A DNA stretch of 64,000 nt from Bog-473 sp036268485 (lineage in GTDB: Bacteria; Actinomycetota; Acidimicrobiia; Acidimicrobiales; RAAP-2), in assembly GCA_036268485.1 (NCBI GenBank), contig DATAUC010000062.1:32938-96937 (forward strand). Reading direction: 5' to 3'. Below, piece by piece: positions 51,539 through 60,119 of the stretch. Positions within the stretch are counted from its first letter, which is position 1, and every line of letters starts with the position of its first letter. A program made the translations under genes and the position numbers. The notes under the pieces are model-generated. The model searched no databases. It was not told the DNA's origin and was given only the letters and a program-made list of their open reading frames with translations.

Positions 51539-52108
51539 TCAGGTGGTGACCTTGAGCAGGTCGATCACGAAGACCAGCGTGTCATTGGCGGAAATGCCGG
51601 CTCCGGGTGAGTTGGCGCCGTAGCCCAGGTTGGGTGGGATGATCAGCTCGCGCCGTCCGCCAACCTGCATGCCGACCACGCCGGCATCCCAGCCGGGGAT
51701 GACCTGACCGGCGCCGAGGGTGAAGGAGAAGGGCTGGCTGGTCCACGACGACTGGATGACCTGACCCGAGGAGTAGGTGGCCAGGACGTACTGGACGGTG
51801 ACGTTGTCGCCCGACTTGGCGGTGGCGCCGTTGCCGGGGATGAGGTCAGCGCTCTCGAGCTTGGTCGGGGGAGCACCGGAGGGGACGACCACGGTGGGTG
51901 CGGTGCCCGAGGTGCCGGGTTGGGATCGATCGTTCGCTGGAATAGACGCCAGTGTAGGGGAGCCTCCGCTGCCGGTGGCCGGAGCCGCCGTGGTGGACGT
52001 GGTTGCCGTGCTGGCCGCCGGGGTGGCATTGCCACAGGCGGTCAAGGCCAACGCGGCAACGGGGAATATCACCAGGGGCAGGAGTCGGGAGTGGCGTCGG
52101 ATGTTCAC
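51539..52108 (-). CDS. FKBP-type peptidyl-prolyl isomerase, lipoprotein
   Basis: A 189-residue protein. GTG 52108 starts a lipoprotein signal peptide with lipobox LTAC. A Ser/Thr/Ala-rich linker follows, then an FKBP domain: GDNVTVQYVLATYSSGQVI, FTLGAGQVIPGWDAGVVGMQVGGRRELIIPP, LGYGANSPG and LVFVIDLLKV. Active-site aromatics (Tyr, Phe, Trp, Tyr) are conserved. It would fold exported proteins at the membrane. The start overlaps the stop of the upstream glycosyltransferase (GTGA), an unusual pairing. Confidence 0.93.
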   Translation of the reverse strand: MNIRRHSRLLPLVIFPVAALALTACGNATPAASTATTSTTAAPATGSGGSPTLASIPANDRSQPGTSGTAPTVVVPSGAPPTKLESADLIPGNGATAKSGDNVTVQYVLATYSSGQVIQSSWTSQPFSFTLGAGQVIPGWDAGVVGMQVGGRRELIIPPNLGYGANSPGAGISANDTLVFVIDLLKVTT

Positions 52109-53190
52109 GAGGACCTTTCGATGGCGTGTTGGATGAGAGAGACGAAGCGTTGCTGCGAGTCGGGCAGGTTGAACTCTTCGGCTCGGGCCCGGCCGGCGGC
52201 CGAAAGATGGTCGCGCAGTGCGCCGTCGTTGAGCACGCGGGCCACGGCCGCCGCAAAATGAACCGGCTCCTTGTCGTCCAGGACGAGGCCGGCACCGGCC
52301 ACCGTTTCGGGTACCGCCGTGACGCCGTAGGCGACGATGGGTGTGCCGTGGCCCATGGCTTCGGCCAGCGGCACGCAGAAGCCTTCGTGGTCCGAGGCGC
52401 ACACGAAGACGTCGGCGGACTGGAAATAGGCCTCCAGCTCGGCGCCGCTGATGGAGCCGGGGAAGAAGACGGCATCGTCCAGCCCGACATCGTGAATGAA
52501 GGCGCGCAGCGCCGGCTCGTAGGTTTCGCCCAGGGGCGATCCCACCAGATGCAGACGGGCCGCCGGATCGTAGACAGTGCGCAGGACCGACAGCATCTTG
52601 ACCAGGTCGTGCGGCGCCTTGTGCGGCGAGATCTTCCCGACGAAGAGAAGGTCGGCCCCACCGCGCCCCTTGCGCTCGGCCATGCGGGCCAGCAGGGCGG
52701 GATCGGGCGCGTCGCTCTTGCGGTGCATATCGATGAGCAGGGGCACCACCGCGGTGTCGACATAGCCCAGGGCTCGTAGTTCGGACTCGTTGAAAGCGGA
52801 GTCGGCCACGGCGAAGCGACTCTGCTGGGCCAGTCGGCCAAGCTGGGTGCGGCCGAGCGCCACCTCGTAGCCCACGTTGGGTTCCCAGTCGCGCAATAGG
52901 GAGGCCGGGGTGATGTTGTGGTAGTTGACCAACTTCGGTTCATCCCGTGCCGCAAAGAGGTCGTAGACCGGGCTGCCGATGGAGGACTGGTAGAGGAGCC
53001 AGCGGTCGCCGCGACCGCCTCGTCCCAGCTCGGTGACGGGTCGGCCCTCGTGTTCGACATCGGGCGTGAAGCTCCCGTAGTAGATGTCCGAATCGACGCC
53101 GGCGGCGCGCAACCCGTCGCGCAGATTGATGGTGTGCACCCCGATGGCGTCGCGGCTGGCCAACGAAGGGATGACCTGGTCGACGCGCAC
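52105..53190 (-). CDS. GT4-family glycosyltransferase
   Basis: A 361-residue GT-B enzyme. GTG 53190 is chosen because RVDQVIPSLASRDAIGVHTI then aligns with the N-termini of the other three cluster GTs, and TACACT lies eight bases before it; the longer frame upstream is Pro/Arg-rich junk. Other landmarks: LVNYHNITPASLLRDWEPN, DLLFVGKISPHKAPHDLVKM and ASDHEGFCVPLAEAMGHGTP. It is the only GT of the group on the minus strand, probably a transposed copy of the same family. Confidence 0.9.
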   Translation of the reverse strand: MRVDQVIPSLASRDAIGVHTINLRDGLRAAGVDSDIYYGSFTPDVEHEGRPVTELGRGGRGDRWLLYQSSIGSPVYDLFAARDEPKLVNYHNITPASLLRDWEPNVGYEVALGRTQLGRLAQQSRFAVADSAFNESELRALGYVDTAVVPLLIDMHRKSDAPDPALLARMAERKGRGGADLLFVGKISPHKAPHDLVKMLSVLRTVYDPAARLHLVGSPLGETYEPALRAFIHDVGLDDAVFFPGSISGAELEAYFQSADVFVCASDHEGFCVPLAEAMGHGTPIVAYGVTAVPETVAGAGLVLDDKEPVHFAAAVARVLNDGALRDHLSAAGRARAEEFNLPDSQQRFVSLIQHAIERSS

Positions 53191-53198
53191 GGGCGTGC

Positions 53199-53204
53199 AG
53201 TGTA
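53199..53204 (-). promoter_or_regulatory. -10 element for the minus-strand GT gene
   Basis: TACACT, eight bases before GTG 53190. A facing TAGGGT (53267-53272) lies nine bases before the plus-strand GTG 53282. Confidence 0.4.
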
Positions 53205-53281
53205 CCGGCGCCCCGTTGCTACCCCGATTCCCTGGTGGATGCACCAATTCTTCCGGGCCCGCCCGGTAGGGTTTGCCCATC

Positions 53282-55906
53282 GTGATGGCTCTTTCCGGAC
53301 CGGCGCGTCCCCGAAGTTGGATCCGTCGCCGCCGGCGGCTGGTCTTGGCGGCCACCTTGGCCGCCACGGTGGCGGTGGCCGTACCACTCGTGCTGAGCAC
53401 CCCCTCGGGCCCGGTGTCTGCGTATCCGACATCAACCGTGGTGCTCAGTGGCCATGGATTCGGCCACGGCATCGGCATGGGCCAGTACGGATCGCTCGGG
53501 TACGCCATCGGGGCCGACCAGGGGCTCGGGCCGTTCGCCTACCAACTGATCGTGGCCCACTACTACGGCGGCACCTCGTTGCAGACGCTGGGCACGGCGC
53601 CGGCGCCGGCATCGCTGCACAACGGGAACGTCCTGGTGGCCATCACCGAGAACAACGGGGACGACCTCATCGCCACGGCCGCCGCCGGTGACGTCGCCGT
53701 GCCGGGGGGCACGACGGCCGTCGCCGTGCTGTTCCACATGACCAGCCCCGGCGTCTACACGGTCTCGACCAGTGGCGGGTGTGCCGGCCAGGGCGGGTGG
53801 CAGCAGGTTGCCACCGGCGTGGCCAACCCGACCACAGCGGCGCAGAACGGCGGTCCGGTCGAGTTGTGTCAATCCGGCGCCAGCATTGAGATGCACGGCG
53901 CGCTCACCGCGGTGACGACCACGGCGGGGGCCGCCCGCACCGTCAACACATTGCCCTTGGAGCAATACGTCGCCGATGTGGCACCAGCCGAATCCCCTTC
54001 GAGCTGGGCCGCCCTTGGCGGGGCGGGACCCCAGGGCCAGGACTGGGGTTTCCAGCAGAGCGAAGCACAGACGGTGGCCGCCCGTTCCTATGTGGAGGCC
54101 AGCCCCTTGGGCTTCGGCGGCTACGCCGACACGTGTGACCAGACGTGCCAGTCGTATCCGGGCATGAAGTTCGAGACAGCCACCTCGGTGCTGGCCGCGC
54201 AGGACACGGCGGGCCAGGTCATGGTGGTCAACGGCACCTCCACTGTGGCCACCACCGAGTACTCCTCCTCGTCCGGTGGCTACTCCGCCGGCGCCCAGTT
54301 CCCGGCCGTGGTCGACCTCGGTGACGGCGTGTGCATCAGCGCCTCTGTGTGCAATCCGAACCACAACTGGACGGCGACCATCACGGTGGCCGCCATTGAT
54401 GCCGCCTATCCCTCCATCGGCACCCTGAGCTCCTTCGCGGTCACGTCGCGCGACGGCAACGGCGACTTCGGCGGCCGGGTCAACCAGTTGACGCTGACCG
54501 GCACCAGCGGATCGGTGTCGATGACGGGCAACGCCTTCGCCGCCGCCTTCAACCTCAAGTCGAACTGGTTCTCGCTGGGCAATCAGCCGAGCGGCGGCGT
54601 CGGCGGCTACTACCTCGATGCCAGCGACGGCAGCGTCTTCAGTTTCGGCAACGCCGTCAATGACGGCAGCATGGCCGGCACGCCGCTCAACAAGCCGGTG
54701 GTCGGCATGGCCACCACCAGCGACTCGCAGGGCTATTGGCTGGTGGCCACCGACGGTGGCATCTTCAGCTTCGGCGACGCCCACTTCTACGGCAGCACGG
54801 GGAACATCAACCTCAACAAGCCGATCGTCGGCATGGCCACCACGCCCGACGGCCTGGGCTACTGGATGGTGGCGTCGGACGGCGGCATCTTCAGCTTCGG
54901 CGATGCCAAGTTCTTCGGCAGCACGGGGAGTCTGAAGCTCAACAAGCCGATCGTCGGCATGGTGCCGACCCATGACGGGCAGGGCTACTGGCTGGTCGCC
55001 TCCGACGGCGGCATCTTCAACTATGGCGATGCCAGCTACTTCGGCTCCACCGGGGCGATGAAGCTCAACCAGCCCATCGTGGGCATGGCCGTCACGCCGA
55101 CCGGTCTCGGTTACTGGCTGGTTGCCTCCGACGGTGGCATCTTCAGCTACGGCGACGCCAAGTTCTTCGGCTCGACCGGTGGGATGAAACTCAACCTCCC
55201 GATCGTGGGCATGGCGGTGACGCCGACCGGCCTCGGCTACTGGCTTGTCGCCTCCGACGGCGGCATCTTCAGCTACGGCGACGCCAAGTTCTTCGGCTCC
55301 ACCGGGGCGATGAAGCTGAACCAGCCCATCGTGGGGATGGCAGCCGAGCCTGACGGGTCCGGCTACTGGCTGGTGGCCTCCGACGGCGGCATCTTCAGCT
55401 ACGGCGACTCGCCCTTCTACGGATCGACCGGGGCGATGAAGCTGAACAAGCCGATCGTGGGTATGGCCTCGAGCGCCGACGGGAACGGGTACTGGCTGGT
55501 CGCCTCCGATGGTGGCATCTTCAACTACGGCGACGCCCACTTCTTCGGATCGACCGGAGCCATGACCTTGAACCAGCCCATCGTCGGGATGGCGGCCCAT
55601 CCCGGCATTCCGCCTACGACGATCTTGACCATGTCATCGATCCAGCCAACCACCATCCCGGCGGACGGGACCACCCAGGTCGGTATCAGCGTGGCGGGCG
55701 CTCCCGTCGGGGACATCATCCACGTCACCGGTTTGGGATCACCGTCGGCGGCCTGCGGGACTCTGAGTCCCGCCACCGAGACAGTGGGATCCGGCATGGT
55801 CCCATTCTTCCACTACACCGCCTCGATGACCCCGGGAACCTGCACGGTGACCGCCACCGAGTCCCTGCAGGGGCAAAGTGCACAGCTGGTGATCACCCAG
55901 CAGTAA
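53282..55906 (+). CDS. Exported SpoIID-domain protein with 42-residue repeats
   Basis: About 874 residues from GTG 53282 (ATG 53285 equally possible). A basic start (RPRSWIRRRRRLVLAATLAA) and hydrophobic stretch form a signal peptide or anchor. Then comes the SpoIID/LytB-type domain: GHGFGHGIGMGQYGS and HYYGGT first, and later LPLEQYVADVAPAESPSSWA with the candidate catalytic Glu and QTVAARSYVE. Eight tandem 42-residue repeats (54602-55609) of the form GYWLVASDGGIFSFGDA...FGSTGxxxLNxPIVGMA follow, and a final Ig-like domain with Cys-rich ends. SpoIID cleaves denuded peptidoglycan strands; the repeats may form a propeller that binds the cell surface. Confidence 0.85.
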   Translation: MMALSGPARPRSWIRRRRRLVLAATLAATVAVAVPLVLSTPSGPVSAYPTSTVVLSGHGFGHGIGMGQYGSLGYAIGADQGLGPFAYQLIVAHYYGGTSLQTLGTAPAPASLHNGNVLVAITENNGDDLIATAAAGDVAVPGGTTAVAVLFHMTSPGVYTVSTSGGCAGQGGWQQVATGVANPTTAAQNGGPVELCQSGASIEMHGALTAVTTTAGAARTVNTLPLEQYVADVAPAESPSSWAALGGAGPQGQDWGFQQSEAQTVAARSYVEASPLGFGGYADTCDQTCQSYPGMKFETATSVLAAQDTAGQVMVVNGTSTVATTEYSSSSGGYSAGAQFPAVVDLGDGVCISASVCNPNHNWTATITVAAIDAAYPSIGTLSSFAVTSRDGNGDFGGRVNQLTLTGTSGSVSMTGNAFAAAFNLKSNWFSLGNQPSGGVGGYYLDASDGSVFSFGNAVNDGSMAGTPLNKPVVGMATTSDSQGYWLVATDGGIFSFGDAHFYGSTGNINLNKPIVGMATTPDGLGYWMVASDGGIFSFGDAKFFGSTGSLKLNKPIVGMVPTHDGQGYWLVASDGGIFNYGDASYFGSTGAMKLNQPIVGMAVTPTGLGYWLVASDGGIFSYGDAKFFGSTGGMKLNLPIVGMAVTPTGLGYWLVASDGGIFSYGDAKFFGSTGAMKLNQPIVGMAAEPDGSGYWLVASDGGIFSYGDSPFYGSTGAMKLNKPIVGMASSADGNGYWLVASDGGIFNYGDAHFFGSTGAMTLNQPIVGMAAHPGIPPTTILTMSSIQPTTIPADGTTQVGISVAGAPVGDIIHVTGLGSPSAACGTLSPATETVGSGMVPFFHYTASMTPGTCTVTATESLQGQSAQLVITQQ
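54602..55609 (+). repeat. Eight tandem 126-bp coding repeats
   Basis: Eight in-frame copies of a 42-codon unit; the first is degenerate (GGYYLDASDGSVFSFGNA) and copies 4-8 are most alike. Conserved core: GYWLVASDGGIF, then F/Y-GD, GSTG, and PIVGMA. The same unit recurs four times at 63068-63568. Confidence 0.9.
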
Positions 55907-56040
55907 CGCCGAGGTAGGACCGGCGCGGGTCCGCATCGGATGGGGGCCGGAGTCGGGAGCGATGGGATGGCGCCCGGGTGCCGTCAATGGAAGCAGGAGA
56001 TTAAGCTGAAGACCCGACGGATCCCACCTGGAGGTGTCCT

Positions 56041-57054
56041 ATGCCGGCCGTGACCGTTGACAATCTGGCCACCCTTCCCCACGTCGCCGATCCCGATGAG
56101 GCCACCACCGCCGAGCGCCCGGTGGCCTCGGTGACCACCGCGCCGACCGGCCTGGAGGGGGAGGGGTTCCCGGTCCGGCGGGCGTTCGCCGGCATGAGCC
56201 TCGCCGATCTCGACCCGTTCGTGCACATGGATCAGATGGGGGAGGTCGACTACGCCCCGGGAGAGCCGAAGGGCACCCCCTGGCACCCGCACCGGGGGTT
56301 CGAGACGGTGACCTACATGATCGACGGAACCTTCGCCCACCAGGATTCCCACGGCGGCGGTGGCCTCATCTCCAACGGTGACACCCAGTGGATGACCGCC
56401 GGCGGCGGGATCCTCCACATCGAGACGCCCCCCGAGGAGCTGGTGGTCTCCGGGGGTCTGTTCCACGGCATCCAGCTCTGGGTCAACCTGCCGGCCAAGG
56501 ACAAGATGATCCCGCCCGCCTACCAGGGCCTCGAAGCCGGCGATGTGACGCTGCTGTCCTCCACCGACGGGGGCGCCCTGGTCCGGGTGATCGCCGGCCA
56601 GGTCGGTGACCAGGCCGGTCCCGGCTCGACCCACACCCCGATGGCGCTGATGCACGCCACCCTGGCCGCCGGCGCCCAGTTGCGCCTCCCCTGGAATCCC
56701 AGCTTCAACGCCCTGGTCTATGTCCTGGCCGGATCGGGAAGGGTGGGATCCGAGGGTCGGCCCATCCAGGTCGGTCAACTGGCTGCCTTCGGTCCCGGTG
56801 ACTGGATCAGTGTCCGGGCCGACGATGACGGGGATTCGCGCCACGCCCAGCTCGACATCCTGGTGCTCGGGGGCCAGCCGATCGGCGAGCCGGTCGAGCA
56901 CTACGGCCCGTTCGTGATGAACACCCGGGCCGAGATCCAACAGGCCATGGACGACTTCCAGGCCGGTCGGCTCGGCACCATCCCGGAAGGCGCATTGATG
57001 CCTCATGTGCCCGACCCGGATCCGGTGCGGGCCGACGACCACACCGGGATCTGA
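56041..57054 (+). CDS. Pirin family protein
   Basis: A 337-residue bicupin. The N-terminal cupin has DPFVHMDQMG, GTPWHPHRGFETVTYMIDG (His metal ligands) and HQDSHGGGGLISNGDTQWMTAGGGI-HIE; the C-terminal cupin starts FNALVYVLAGSGRVG. Pirins bind Fe and some are quercetinases or redox-linked regulators. GGAGG precedes ATG 56041. Confidence 0.94.
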   Translation: MPAVTVDNLATLPHVADPDEATTAERPVASVTTAPTGLEGEGFPVRRAFAGMSLADLDPFVHMDQMGEVDYAPGEPKGTPWHPHRGFETVTYMIDGTFAHQDSHGGGGLISNGDTQWMTAGGGILHIETPPEELVVSGGLFHGIQLWVNLPAKDKMIPPAYQGLEAGDVTLLSSTDGGALVRVIAGQVGDQAGPGSTHTPMALMHATLAAGAQLRLPWNPSFNALVYVLAGSGRVGSEGRPIQVGQLAAFGPGDWISVRADDDGDSRHAQLDILVLGGQPIGEPVEHYGPFVMNTRAEIQQAMDDFQAGRLGTIPEGALMPHVPDPDPVRADDHTGI

Positions 57055-57095
57055 GGCGGCAGGAGCGATCCCGGCGCGGTCGACGCCGACCTCCG

Positions 57096-58604
57096 CTACA
57101 CCGGGGCGGGCTCCAGCCCGGGGACCGGGCTCGACTCCGGATCGGCTTCGCCAGCCGCGGCAGCCGCAGCCCGGACCTCGGCGGCGGTGGCCATCGGGGA
57201 CAAGGCGATGAGCAACGCGCCGACCAGGGCGACGGCCGACCCGACTCTGAAGGCCAGCACCGTCCCCTGGGTATAGGCGCCGGCGGCGGCCGCCCCGTGG
57301 GCGATCGACGCGGTGGCGTGCCGGAGGGCGAGGGTGGCCAGCACCGCCAGCCCCACCGCCCCGCCCACCTGCTGGGAGGTGGACTGAATGCCGGCCGCCA
57401 GGCTGGCATCCTGTCCGGACACGTCGTGCATGGAGGCATTCCCGAAGGCGGCAAAGCTGAGCCCCGAACCGAACGCCATCACCACCAGCGCCGGCAGCGT
57501 CTGGCTGACATAGGAGCCGTGGACGCTGATCCTCGACAGTAGGAGGACGCCGGCCGCCACGAACAACGACCCGGCGAACAGCAGTGGCTTCAATCCGACC
57601 CGGGTGATCAGCGCACTGGAGACGGCGATCCCCAAGCCGATGACCACACCGAAGGGCAGGTAGGCCAGGCCCGTCACGATGGTCGAGTAGTGCTCCACCT
57701 GCTGCAGGTACAGGGTCAGCAGATAGAAGACGGTGAAGAAGACGCTGGCGAAGAACAGGTTGGCCACATTGGCGCTCACCCTTGTCCGGTTGGCCAGGAA
57801 GCCGTGGGGGACCAGGGGATCGGAGGCGGACCGCTCCCGGGCCACGAAGGCGGCCAGCGCCACGGCGCCGAGTCCCAGCGAGGCGACCACCTGGTTGGAG
57901 CCCCACGGGTGGTTGCCGGCGGCGATGAACCCGTAGACGATGCCGACCAGTCCGGCGGTGCCGAGGATGGCTCCGGCGAAGTCGGGTCGGGCGCGGTTGG
58001 TGTTGACCACCCGATCGGCCCGGCTCTCCGAAACCAGGCGGAGGGTGACCACCGCCGCGAAGATGCCGATGGGAATGTTGACGAAGAAGATCCAACGCCA
58101 CGAGGCCACGCTGATCAACAGGCCGGAGATCACCGGGCCGAGGGTCCCGCCCAACCCGGCCACCCCACCGAAGATGCCGATGGCCTTGGCCCGCTCCTTC
58201 GGCTCGGTGAACAGCAGGGCCACCAGCCCGAACGCCGCCGGCGCGGCGATGGCCTCGCCCATGCCCTGGACGAACCGGCTGGCCACCAGCATCGCCGGGT
58301 TGATCGCCGCTCCGCTGGCCGCCGACGCCAGCGCGAAGAGGAGCACGCCACCGATGAACATCCGCCGCCTTCCGAGCAGATCGCCGAGGCGACCGCCGAG
58401 TAGCAGCAGCCCGCCGGCGGTGAGGACATAGCCGTCGACCACCCAGGCCAACCCGGCCCGGGTGAAGTGGAGGTCGGTCTGGATGTGGGGGAGGGCCACA
58501 TTGACCACCGTGATGTCGAGCACCAGCATGAACTGCACCAGGGCGATGACGCCGAGGGCCTTCCAGCGGCGGGAGTCCAGAGTCTGCGCGGGGTTGTTGG
58601 TCAT
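57096..58604 (-). CDS. MFS drug exporter, DHA2 (14-TM) family
   Basis: A 502-residue protein: LVQFMLVLDITVVNVALPHI (TM1), LGGRLGDLLGRRRMFIGGVL (motif A), RFVQGMGEAIAAPAAFGLV (motif C region in the TM4-5 area), and 14 hydrophobic segments. Proton-driven efflux of antibiotics or dyes is expected. It is divergent from a WYL regulator, with a perfect 31-bp palindrome in the shared promoter, so it is very probably under that regulator. ATG 58604 follows TAGGTT (-10) by six bases. Confidence 0.94.
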   Translation of the reverse strand: MTNNPAQTLDSRRWKALGVIALVQFMLVLDITVVNVALPHIQTDLHFTRAGLAWVVDGYVLTAGGLLLLGGRLGDLLGRRRMFIGGVLLFALASAASGAAINPAMLVASRFVQGMGEAIAAPAAFGLVALLFTEPKERAKAIGIFGGVAGLGGTLGPVISGLLISVASWRWIFFVNIPIGIFAAVVTLRLVSESRADRVVNTNRARPDFAGAILGTAGLVGIVYGFIAAGNHPWGSNQVVASLGLGAVALAAFVARERSASDPLVPHGFLANRTRVSANVANLFFASVFFTVFYLLTLYLQQVEHYSTIVTGLAYLPFGVVIGLGIAVSSALITRVGLKPLLFAGSLFVAAGVLLLSRISVHGSYVSQTLPALVVMAFGSGLSFAAFGNASMHDVSGQDASLAAGIQSTSQQVGGAVGLAVLATLALRHATASIAHGAAAAGAYTQGTVLAFRVGSAVALVGALLIALSPMATAAEVRAAAAAAGEADPESSPVPGLEPAPV

Positions 58605-58610
58605 GGGATC

Positions 58611-58616
58611 AACCTA
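58611..58616 (-). promoter_or_regulatory. -10 element for MFS gene
   Basis: TAGGTT on the minus strand, six bases before ATG 58604; the palindrome lies upstream of it, over the expected -35. Confidence 0.5.
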
Positions 58617-58619
58617 AAT

Positions 58620-58650
58620 CACTATCAGGACAGATTCTGTCCTGATAGTG
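58620..58650. promoter_or_regulatory. 31-bp perfect palindrome operator
   Basis: CACTATCAGGACAGA, a central T, then TCTGTCCTGATAGTG: 15-base perfect arms. It covers the -35 of the MFS gene and, through GATAGT (58644-58649), the -10 of the WYL gene eight bases before GTG 58658. One site could thus repress both. The neighbouring WYL protein is the obvious binder. Confidence 0.8.
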
Positions 58651-58657
58651 GAAGAAT

Positions 58658-59626
58658 GTGGAGATTGTGGGAGACGCCCCGGGACGCATGCTCGAACTGC
58701 TCGGCCTCCTCCAAGGCCGCCCCTCGTGGTCGGGGTTCGACCTGGCCGCCCGGCTGGAGGTGACCGAACGGACCATCCGCCGGGACGTGGACCGGCTACG
58801 GGTGCTGGGCTTCCCGGTCGAAGCGGCCCCCGGCCGCTTTGGCGGCTACCGCTTGGGCAGGGGGGCCAGTGTCCCTCCCCTGATGCTCAACGACGACGAG
58901 ACGGTGGCGGTGGCTATCGGCCTGCGCTTCGCGGTGGACGGGACGATCGACGGTATCGAGGAGTCGGCGGTGTCCGCCCTGTCCAAACTGGACCAACTCC
59001 TGCCCGTGCACCTGGCCCGGCGGATCCGGGCCGTTCACGACAACACCGCGTCGATGACCCGGGACGGGAGAAATGAGCGGATTGCCGCCTCCCATCTCAT
59101 CCTCCTGGCTGGTGCTTGTGCCGGCCTGGAGCGGGTGCGCTTTGACTACATCGACAAAGGCGGTCGCCCGTCGCGCCGGCTGGTCGAGCCGCTCCGGGTG
59201 GTACGGGTGGGGGCGCGCTGGTATCTGGCTGCCCACGACATCGACCGATCCGACTGGCGGACCTTCCGCCTCGACCGGATCAAGTCCCCGGAGAACGTCG
59301 GTACCCGCTTCGAGCGGGTGGATCCGCCCGACCCGGTCACGCTGATCAGCGAAGGCCTGGCGTCGATGCCCTATCCATTCGTCGCCCAGATCCTGCTACC
59401 GGTCTCCTTCGACGAGGCGGCCAGGATGATCCCCCGGACGGTCGCCATGCTCGAGAGCCAGGAGGGAGGGACCGTGGTCGAGCTCGGATCGTCCTCCCTG
59501 GAGCGGATGGTCGGCTACCTGGCCGGACTTCGGCCCCCGTGCCAGGTCCTGGACCCGCCCGAGCTGCGCCGTGCCCTCGCCGAACACGCTCGCCAGGTCA
59601 CCGCTGCCAACACCAGCAGCCCATAG
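58658..59626 (+). CDS. WYL-domain transcriptional regulator (DeoR-type HTH)
   Basis: A 322-residue protein. Residues about 10-60 are the winged HTH (LLGLLQGRPSWSGFDLAARL, VTERTIRRDVDRLRVLGFPVEAAP). The WYL ligand domain carries RLVEPLRVVRVGARWYLAAHDI, with RWYL as the name-giving motif, then DWRTFRLDRI. A C-terminal WCX extension follows. Such YafY-like proteins sense small molecules or nucleic acids. Likely represses or activates the divergent MFS exporter. GTG 58658 or 58667 start. Confidence 0.92.
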   Translation: MEIVGDAPGRMLELLGLLQGRPSWSGFDLAARLEVTERTIRRDVDRLRVLGFPVEAAPGRFGGYRLGRGASVPPLMLNDDETVAVAIGLRFAVDGTIDGIEESAVSALSKLDQLLPVHLARRIRAVHDNTASMTRDGRNERIAASHLILLAGACAGLERVRFDYIDKGGRPSRRLVEPLRVVRVGARWYLAAHDIDRSDWRTFRLDRIKSPENVGTRFERVDPPDPVTLISEGLASMPYPFVAQILLPVSFDEAARMIPRTVAMLESQEGGTVVELGSSSLERMVGYLAGLRPPCQVLDPPELRRALAEHARQVTAANTSSP

Positions 59627-59680
59627 CCCCGGCGGCCAGCATCTTCTGACCTGTCCGGAGGACCGAGGGCGGCTGCGGTT

Positions 59681-59693
59681 TGACCAATGGTCA
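59681..59693. promoter_or_regulatory. Short palindrome upstream of HTH gene
   Basis: TGACCAATGGTCA (TGACC, AAT, GGTCA) lies about 78 bases before ATG 59771. Possible autoregulatory operator of the small HTH protein; no -10 could be placed with confidence. Confidence 0.3.
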
Positions 59694-59770
59694 GCGTCGG
59701 ACTTGAAAGGGTAGGGACACTTAAGCTTGTCGGATGACGTTGGCGCACCTCGCCGAGGCCGAGAGCAATC

Positions 59771-60034
59771 ATGAGCTACACCCCTGCTGAAGTCTCTGCG
59801 GCGACGGCCGCCATGGATGAGTTCAGAGCCGGCGACGTGGGCGAGGTCGGGGCGGTGCTCGTGGTCGTGGGCTTGAGTTCCGAGAGAACCGTCAAGGAAT
59901 CGCGGATCCGTGACGACATGATTCGAATTGCCCACCGCGCCGGCGCCTCGATCCGCCAGCTCGCCGAAGTATCAGGCCTGGGTCGCAAAACCGTGACCGC
60001 CATCGTGTCGACTGATCCGCATCGGCCGGAGTGA
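59771..60034 (+). CDS. Small HTH protein
   Basis: An 87-residue protein with a single helix-turn-helix near its C-terminus (ASIRQLAEVSGLGRKTVTAI). The N-terminal half is an acidic helix plus a Val-rich strand. No larger family was recognised. ATG 59771 has only a weak GAGAG ribosome site. It is alone between the WYL and VOC genes and may be an orphan regulator or a broken remnant of one. Confidence 0.6.
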   Translation: MSYTPAEVSAATAAMDEFRAGDVGEVGAVLVVVGLSSERTVKESRIRDDMIRIAHRAGASIRQLAEVSGLGRKTVTAIVSTDPHRPE

Positions 60035-60119
60035 TCGCTTCCGCCGGTTCACGGTAGCGCTTGACCGATCGCGGTGAGGGAACGACGCTGCGTAGGGGAA
60101 GCCAGGATGGGAGGCCTCT

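Noticed and set aside
53191..53508. N-terminal extension of the minus-strand GT
   Set aside because: Extension is Pro/Arg-rich, overlaps the divergent gene start, and paralogues begin at the position of GTG 53190.
53432..55600. 722-residue minus-strand open frame with apparent repeats
   Set aside because: Antisense image of the SpoIID protein repeats; the repeat pattern is inherited from the plus-strand coding units.
54602..55609. Regular 126-bp repeats considered as CRISPR or satellite
   Set aside because: Units are contiguous, in frame and protein-coding with no spacers.
55984..58101. 705-residue minus-strand open frame
   Set aside because: Antisense to pirin and out of frame with the MFS gene; low-complexity Gly/Arg/His content.
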